From Croceivirga sp. (lineage in GTDB: Bacteria > Bacteroidota > Bacteroidia > Flavobacteriales > Flavobacteriaceae): 64,000 nucleotides of DNA. Made by a program: the position numbers and the translations under genes. The DNA is taken from positions 186,001-250,000 of the forward strand of contig JANQKR010000011.1 in the NCBI GenBank assembly GCA_028281025.1, in the 5' to 3' direction. Below the pieces are notes generated by a model, which worked only from the letters and a program-made list of their open reading frames with translations, did no database searches and was not told where the DNA came from. Shown here piece by piece: positions 60,297 through 64,000 of the stretch (positions are counted from its first letter, which is position 1; every line of letters begins with the position of its first letter).

Positions 60297-61004
60297 TCAA
60301 TCCAATGATATTTCCTCTCCTAACTTTAGGTTAAATCTTTTTCTAAAAAGATATACGAAAAGATAGAGCAAAGGGGTGTCGAGCAGGGCGATTAAAACCT
60401 TAAAAAGAAATCCGCTGACGACAAGGCCATAAAACAGGGACCATGGCAATACCCCAAAAAGGCACAACAACCCCACAACGGTAAAGGTGTCCACAAATTG
60501 GGAGGTAAATGTGGAGAAATTGTTCCGTAGCCATAGGTAGCGACCATTGGTATATCGCTTCCAGAAATGATAAATGGAAATATCGATGTACTGTGCTGCC
60601 AAATAGGCCAGCATGGAGGCCAAAACCCCCAGGGGCGATAGTCCAAAAACCTCAAGAAAGGTGGCATCATTTACCGGGGAACTTTCAATGGCCGGGACAT
60701 AATTGGCCACAAAAATGATTCCCATGGAAAAAACCGAGGCAAAGATTCCTGCGGTAACCACTTGATTGGCCTTTTTTTGTCCATAGATTTCCGAAATTAA
60801 ATCCGTAATCAAAAAAGTGATGGGATACGGCAGGATCCCGACCGAAAGTTCAAAAAGGGGCGCTCCAAAAACCGTTACGTCCCCAAAAGGTTTCCAGAAG
60901 AAAAACTTTTGAAAGATTAAGTTCGATACTACCAATGAGGTAATAAACAAAGCGCCGAGGTAGAGGTAGATGTGGAAAGCCTCTTTTTTTCTCTTTGGAA
61001 CCAT
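60297..61004 (-). CDS. Queuosine precursor transporter (YhhQ family)
   Basis: This 235-residue protein has about six membrane helices. Family landmarks are the first-helix segment LVVSNLIFQKFF, GILPYPITFLITDLISEIYGQ near 58, AAQYIDISIYHFWKRYT near 135 and NNFSTFTSQFVDTFTV near 162. YhhQ-type proteins import a queuine or preQ precursor for tRNA modification. The start at ATG 61004 follows the sppA stop by 6 bp, so it is cotranscribed with sppA. Confidence 0.92.
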   Translation of the reverse strand: MVPKRKKEAFHIYLYLGALFITSLVVSNLIFQKFFFWKPFGDVTVFGAPLFELSVGILPYPITFLITDLISEIYGQKKANQVVTAGIFASVFSMGIIFVANYVPAIESSPVNDATFLEVFGLSPLGVLASMLAYLAAQYIDISIYHFWKRYTNGRYLWLRNNFSTFTSQFVDTFTVVGLLCLFGVLPWSLFYGLVVSGFLFKVLIALLDTPLLYLFVYLFRKRFNLKLGEEISLD

Positions 61005-61010
61005 CAAGGA

Positions 61011-62771
61011 CTACTGGATATTCAAGTTGAACGGCATTCTTGCCTGAATTCCCTTTTGTTCCGTCATCCGTTTGAGTTGTTTTAGGGTCTGGAACGCTTC
61101 TTCCCCAATTTCTTCCTTGATCATGGATTCTCCAATTTTCAATTTAGCAGCGCTTAAATCTTCCATCAGCCGTTCAAAATCCGATTTAAATTTTGGGTAC
61201 TTGCGAATACCATAGGATTCCAGTCCCGCCGTTTCTGCAACTGCGGCAATCGCATCCCCCAAAGTGCCCAGTTCATCCACCAAACCGAGTTCCACGGCAT
61301 CCACACCGCTCCAAACCCGACCTTGTGCGACCTCATCCACCGCTTCCTTGGACATATTTCTACCATCGGCCACACGCTGTACAAAAGTATCATAGGTCAT
61401 TTCAATACTTTCCTCCAACTGTTTTCGGAACCGATCGGTCATCGGTTCAAAAAAGGAATAATCCACGGAATTGGCATTGGTACCCACCTGTTCCGCGTTG
61501 ATTCCGATGTCATTGCTCAACCCATGGATATTGGGAATGGTGCCAAATACCCCTATTGACCCAGTTATTGTAGTGGGTTCCGCAAAAATCCTATCCGCTC
61601 CAACGGCCAAATAGTAGCCCCCGGAAGCCGCAATGTTCCCAAAGGACACGAAAACGGGTTTTTCTGCTTTAACGAGTTCCACTTCGCGCCAGATAATGTC
61701 CGAAACCAAACTACTTCCCCCAGGTGAGTCCACGCGCAGTACCACAGCTTTTATATTGTCATTTTCCCGAACCTTTTTCAAGGCACGCATTAAAGTTCCC
61801 TGGCCAATGACATCCCGATTTCCCTCACCGTACAATATTTCACCTTGAGCGTACACAACGGCAATCTTTTCCTTACCGGAAGGGAGGTTTTTGTTTTTCG
61901 TTGCGGTCATATAGTCCGAAAGTGAAATAACATTGATGTCCTGTTCTTCCCCTAATCCCAAGACTTCCTTCCATTCCATTTGATATTCATCCTGGTAGCG
62001 GGTACCATCCAAAAGCCCTGAATTTATAGCCATTTCAGGGGTTCTTGCCCCTAAAGTATCCGCCAGGGTATTCAACTGTTCCAAGGACAATTCCCTGGAT
62101 TCGCCAATATCCGTAAGCATGGCCGTCCAAATAGCGTTTAAAAGCGCTTTTATCTGGGTCCTGTTTTCATCACTCATCGTATCGGACAGGAAAGGTTCCA
62201 CCGCACTTTTGTACTTCCCATGGCGAATAACCTCCATCTTTATTCCTGTTTTCTCTTGTAGGTCCTTATAATACAGCACTTCCGAGGATAGGCCCTTAAA
62301 ATCCATCAATCCCTGCGGATTGATGAACACCTTATCGGCCACACTGGCCAAATAGTAATCCTTTTGGGAGTAATAATCGGATAGCGCATAGATTTTCTTT
62401 CCCGATTCCTTGAAATCCTCCAAGGCCTTTCGCAATTCCTGTGTTTGGGCCAGTCCGGTCATCAGGAAGTTGTTTTTTATGCTGATGCCTTGAATGCGGT
62501 TATCCGTTTTTGCCACTTTAACGGCATGTAAGATTTGGTCCAGCCCCTGGCCTTCTTCAAAAAATCCGGCAAAAGGATCACTTCCGTCCGTGCCATAATA
62601 ATCATATACGGGTTCGGTAATGGAAATCTTAAGCACCGAGTTTTCCTTGACGACCACACCATCGCCGGCATTCCCTATTAACGTGAGAAAAATGAAAAAC
62701 ATGATAAAAAGAAGACCGATAGCAATAAGACAACCCAGAATGGCTGCCAAAAGATTGCGTAAGAATTTCAT
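61011..62771 (-). CDS. sppA: Signal peptide peptidase SppA, 67K type
   Basis: This 586-residue protease has one N-terminal membrane helix (about 8-32) and two S49 peptidase-like domains. The catalytic Ser is in FGNIAASGGYYLAVGADRI near 390, and the Lys partner is expected in the N-terminal half (QKDYYLASVADKVFINPQG region near 155). It degrades cleaved signal peptides and membrane fragments. It is divergent from folK-dNK; a TATCTTTG on the minus strand (62804-62797) is its likely -7 element. Confidence 0.95.
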   Translation of the reverse strand: MKFLRNLLAAILGCLIAIGLLFIMFFIFLTLIGNAGDGVVVKENSVLKISITEPVYDYYGTDGSDPFAGFFEEGQGLDQILHAVKVAKTDNRIQGISIKNNFLMTGLAQTQELRKALEDFKESGKKIYALSDYYSQKDYYLASVADKVFINPQGLMDFKGLSSEVLYYKDLQEKTGIKMEVIRHGKYKSAVEPFLSDTMSDENRTQIKALLNAIWTAMLTDIGESRELSLEQLNTLADTLGARTPEMAINSGLLDGTRYQDEYQMEWKEVLGLGEEQDINVISLSDYMTATKNKNLPSGKEKIAVVYAQGEILYGEGNRDVIGQGTLMRALKKVRENDNIKAVVLRVDSPGGSSLVSDIIWREVELVKAEKPVFVSFGNIAASGGYYLAVGADRIFAEPTTITGSIGVFGTIPNIHGLSNDIGINAEQVGTNANSVDYSFFEPMTDRFRKQLEESIEMTYDTFVQRVADGRNMSKEAVDEVAQGRVWSGVDAVELGLVDELGTLGDAIAAVAETAGLESYGIRKYPKFKSDFERLMEDLSAAKLKIGESMIKEEIGEEAFQTLKQLKRMTEQKGIQARMPFNLNIQ

Positions 62772-62796
62772 ATGGAAACTGATTTATTTCAGGCGG

Positions 62797-62819
62797 CAAA
62801 GATACGGAATCTACCTTTG
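62797..62819. promoter_or_regulatory. Divergent -7 boxes of sppA and folK-dNK
   Basis: TATCTTTG on the minus strand (62804-62797) and TACCTTTG on the plus strand (62812-62819) both match TAnnTTTG, seven bp apart. The plus-strand box places the transcript start after 62820, which supports ATG 62844 rather than 62772 as the folK start. Confidence 0.55.
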
Positions 62820-62843
62820 TTTTGCTTACTTTGCCATTGGCTT

Positions 62844-63989
62844 ATGGGGAGTTACAATAAGGTATATCTATCGCTGGGAAGTAATCAGGGAAATCGGCTT
62901 GCCCAACTCCAGCAGTGCATTTTTAGGTTGAATGAGCGCCTGGGAAAAACCCTGGCCGTGTCCAGTGTCTATGAAAATGCCGCCGTTGGCTTTGTGGGCG
63001 ATGATTTTTTGAACGCCTGTATTCTATTGGAAACGCAAAGGAATCCTACGGAGGTCCTCACAGAAATCCTTGCCCTGGAAAAGGAAATGGGCAGGGAACG
63101 ATCTGAAACCGGACGTTATTCCTCACGTACCCTGGATATCGATATCATTTATTTTAATGATGACATCATATCCCACGAAAACCTTACGGTTCCCCACCCC
63201 AAAATGGCGGAGCGGAACTTTGTCCTAAAACCCCTGGCCGATATTGCCCCGCAAGTCTACCACCCGGTTTTAAAGAAGGACACCAGGAACCTTTTACAAC
63301 AGTCCAAGGATGGTAATCCGTTAACTAAAACACCCTATAAGCTGTTCAAGGACCAGCGCACCCTGTTCTCCCAGTTGCAGTTCCTGGCCATTGAAGGAAA
63401 CATTGGAGCGGGAAAATCCACTTTGGCCAAGAAAATTGCCCAGGATTTCAATGCCAAACTGGTTTTGGAACGATTCGCGGACAATCCGTTTTTACCCAAG
63501 TTCTACGAAGACCAGGGGCGATATGCCTTTCCGCTGGAAATGTCCTTTTTGGCCGATAGGTATCAACAGTTTATGGACGACACCTCCCAATTCGATTTGT
63601 TCAAAACCTTTATGGTAGGGGATTACGATATTTTTAAATCCCTGATCTTTGCCCAGATCACCCTTCAGAAAGATGAGTTTGAACTGTATCGAAAGGTCTT
63701 TAATTTCATGTACAACGAGGTTCGAAAACCGGATATTTACGTATATCTCTACCAAAGTACCGAAAGATTGCTCCGTAACATCAAAACCCGTGGGCGGGAT
63801 TATGAACAACAAATAGGACCAGAATACCTGGATAACATACATAGGGGGTATCTGGATTTTATCAAAAGTCATCCCGAACAGGAAACCCTGCTCATTGATT
63901 TGCAGGAATTGGATTTTGTGAATAATCCAGAGGACTATAAAACAATCTTGGGCTTGTTGGAAACTAAAATTTTGGAGGTTCTCTTTTAA
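62844..63989 (+). CDS. folK: HPPK (FolK) fused to deoxynucleoside kinase
   Basis: The product has 381 residues from ATG 62844 (MGSYNKVYLSLGSNQG). Residues 1-150 form HPPK, which pyrophosphorylates the pterin precursor of folate: LSLGSNQGNR, NACILLET, RYSSRTLDIDII with the metal-binding Asp98 and Asp100, and VPHPKMAERNFVL. Residues 180-381 form a deoxynucleoside kinase with P-loop EGNIGAGKST at 184-193, the ERFADNPFLPKFYED loop and RGRDYEQQI LID. Both halves appear complete. The fusion links folate and deoxynucleotide metabolism; I recall it in other Flavobacteriia. A separate kinase of the same family lies at 13288. Confidence 0.95.
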   Translation: MGSYNKVYLSLGSNQGNRLAQLQQCIFRLNERLGKTLAVSSVYENAAVGFVGDDFLNACILLETQRNPTEVLTEILALEKEMGRERSETGRYSSRTLDIDIIYFNDDIISHENLTVPHPKMAERNFVLKPLADIAPQVYHPVLKKDTRNLLQQSKDGNPLTKTPYKLFKDQRTLFSQLQFLAIEGNIGAGKSTLAKKIAQDFNAKLVLERFADNPFLPKFYEDQGRYAFPLEMSFLADRYQQFMDDTSQFDLFKTFMVGDYDIFKSLIFAQITLQKDEFELYRKVFNFMYNEVRKPDIYVYLYQSTERLLRNIKTRGRDYEQQIGPEYLDNIHRGYLDFIKSHPEQETLLIDLQELDFVNNPEDYKTILGLLETKILEVLF

Positions 63990-64000
63990 GACAATTTTTG

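Overview
The window comes from a member of the Bacteroidota, almost certainly a marine Flavobacteriaceae (Muricauda/Flagellimonas/Maribacter-like; genus not certain). The signs are GLPGLI, DUF6089, DUF5686, 2TM-domain and carboxypeptidase-regulatory/beta-barrel proteins, a cbs-nadK-DUF6089-uppS-bamA-ompH-ompH cluster, an HPPK-deoxynucleoside kinase fusion, lipoproteins with acidic residues after the lipid cysteine (the surface-export signal of this phylum), and promoters of the Bacteroidota type (TTTG/TTG, about 17-21 bp, TAnnTTTG). No rRNA, tRNA, CRISPR array or complete insertion sequence was seen.

Layout. 1-7.2 kb (minus strand): methionine and SAM metabolism. A SAM-I riboswitch precedes metY, followed by a metX gene that runs in frame into an aspartokinase domain and is cut by the window edge. 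A methyltransferase, a CocE-type hydrolase, a 137-bp MITE-like element and metK follow. 7.3-13.2 kb: a GLPGLI/outer-membrane-barrel operon diverges from a histidine kinase/response regulator operon, with three helically phased GTTAAC boxes between them. 13.3-21.6 kb: deoxynucleoside kinase, a TonB-like protein, a membrane pyrophosphatase beside a soluble pyrophosphatase, a DUF5686 protein and pdhB. 21.7-26.8 kb (plus strand): etfB-etfA behind a 26-bp perfect palindrome, a DUF151/UVR protein, a nucleoside transporter and thyA.

26.9-36.3 kb: a surface lipoprotein made of six tandem units of about 110 residues (330-bp DNA period), a second two-component system, an ergothioneine-type cluster (egtB, egtD, DUF427), a small CBM48-like protein, a class V PLP enzyme, a 2TM protein and folA. 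36.3-44.4 kb (minus strand): murI and the envelope biogenesis cluster ending in bamA, uppS, nadK and a CBS protein. 44.5-51.6 kb (plus strand): pdxJ, an esterase, a GDSL lipoprotein behind a second copy of the ATTATGCATGCATAAT palindrome, a holin-like membrane protein, tig, clpP and clpX. 51.7-64 kb: an alpha/beta hydrolase, a GH3 protein and DUF2797; a probable variable insert (TMTC-like TPR membrane protein, tiny ORF, ParDE toxin-antitoxin); then AsmA-like, queuosine-precursor transporter, sppA and folK-dNK.

Most of the window is ordinary chromosomal core. The points most worth following are regulatory and architectural: the riboswitch-controlled operon with a MetX-aspartokinase fusion, the palindrome shared by etfBA and a lipase-like gene, the GTTAAC triple operator, the ergothioneine cluster with a nearby class V PLP enzyme, the repeat-built surface lipoprotein, the MITE, and the membrane pyrophosphatase with an extra C-terminal domain. 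I did not find a clear, wholly new multi-gene system. Thymidylate, folate and deoxynucleotide functions (thyA, folA, folK-dNK, dNK, nucleoside transporter) recur across the window but are not in one operon.
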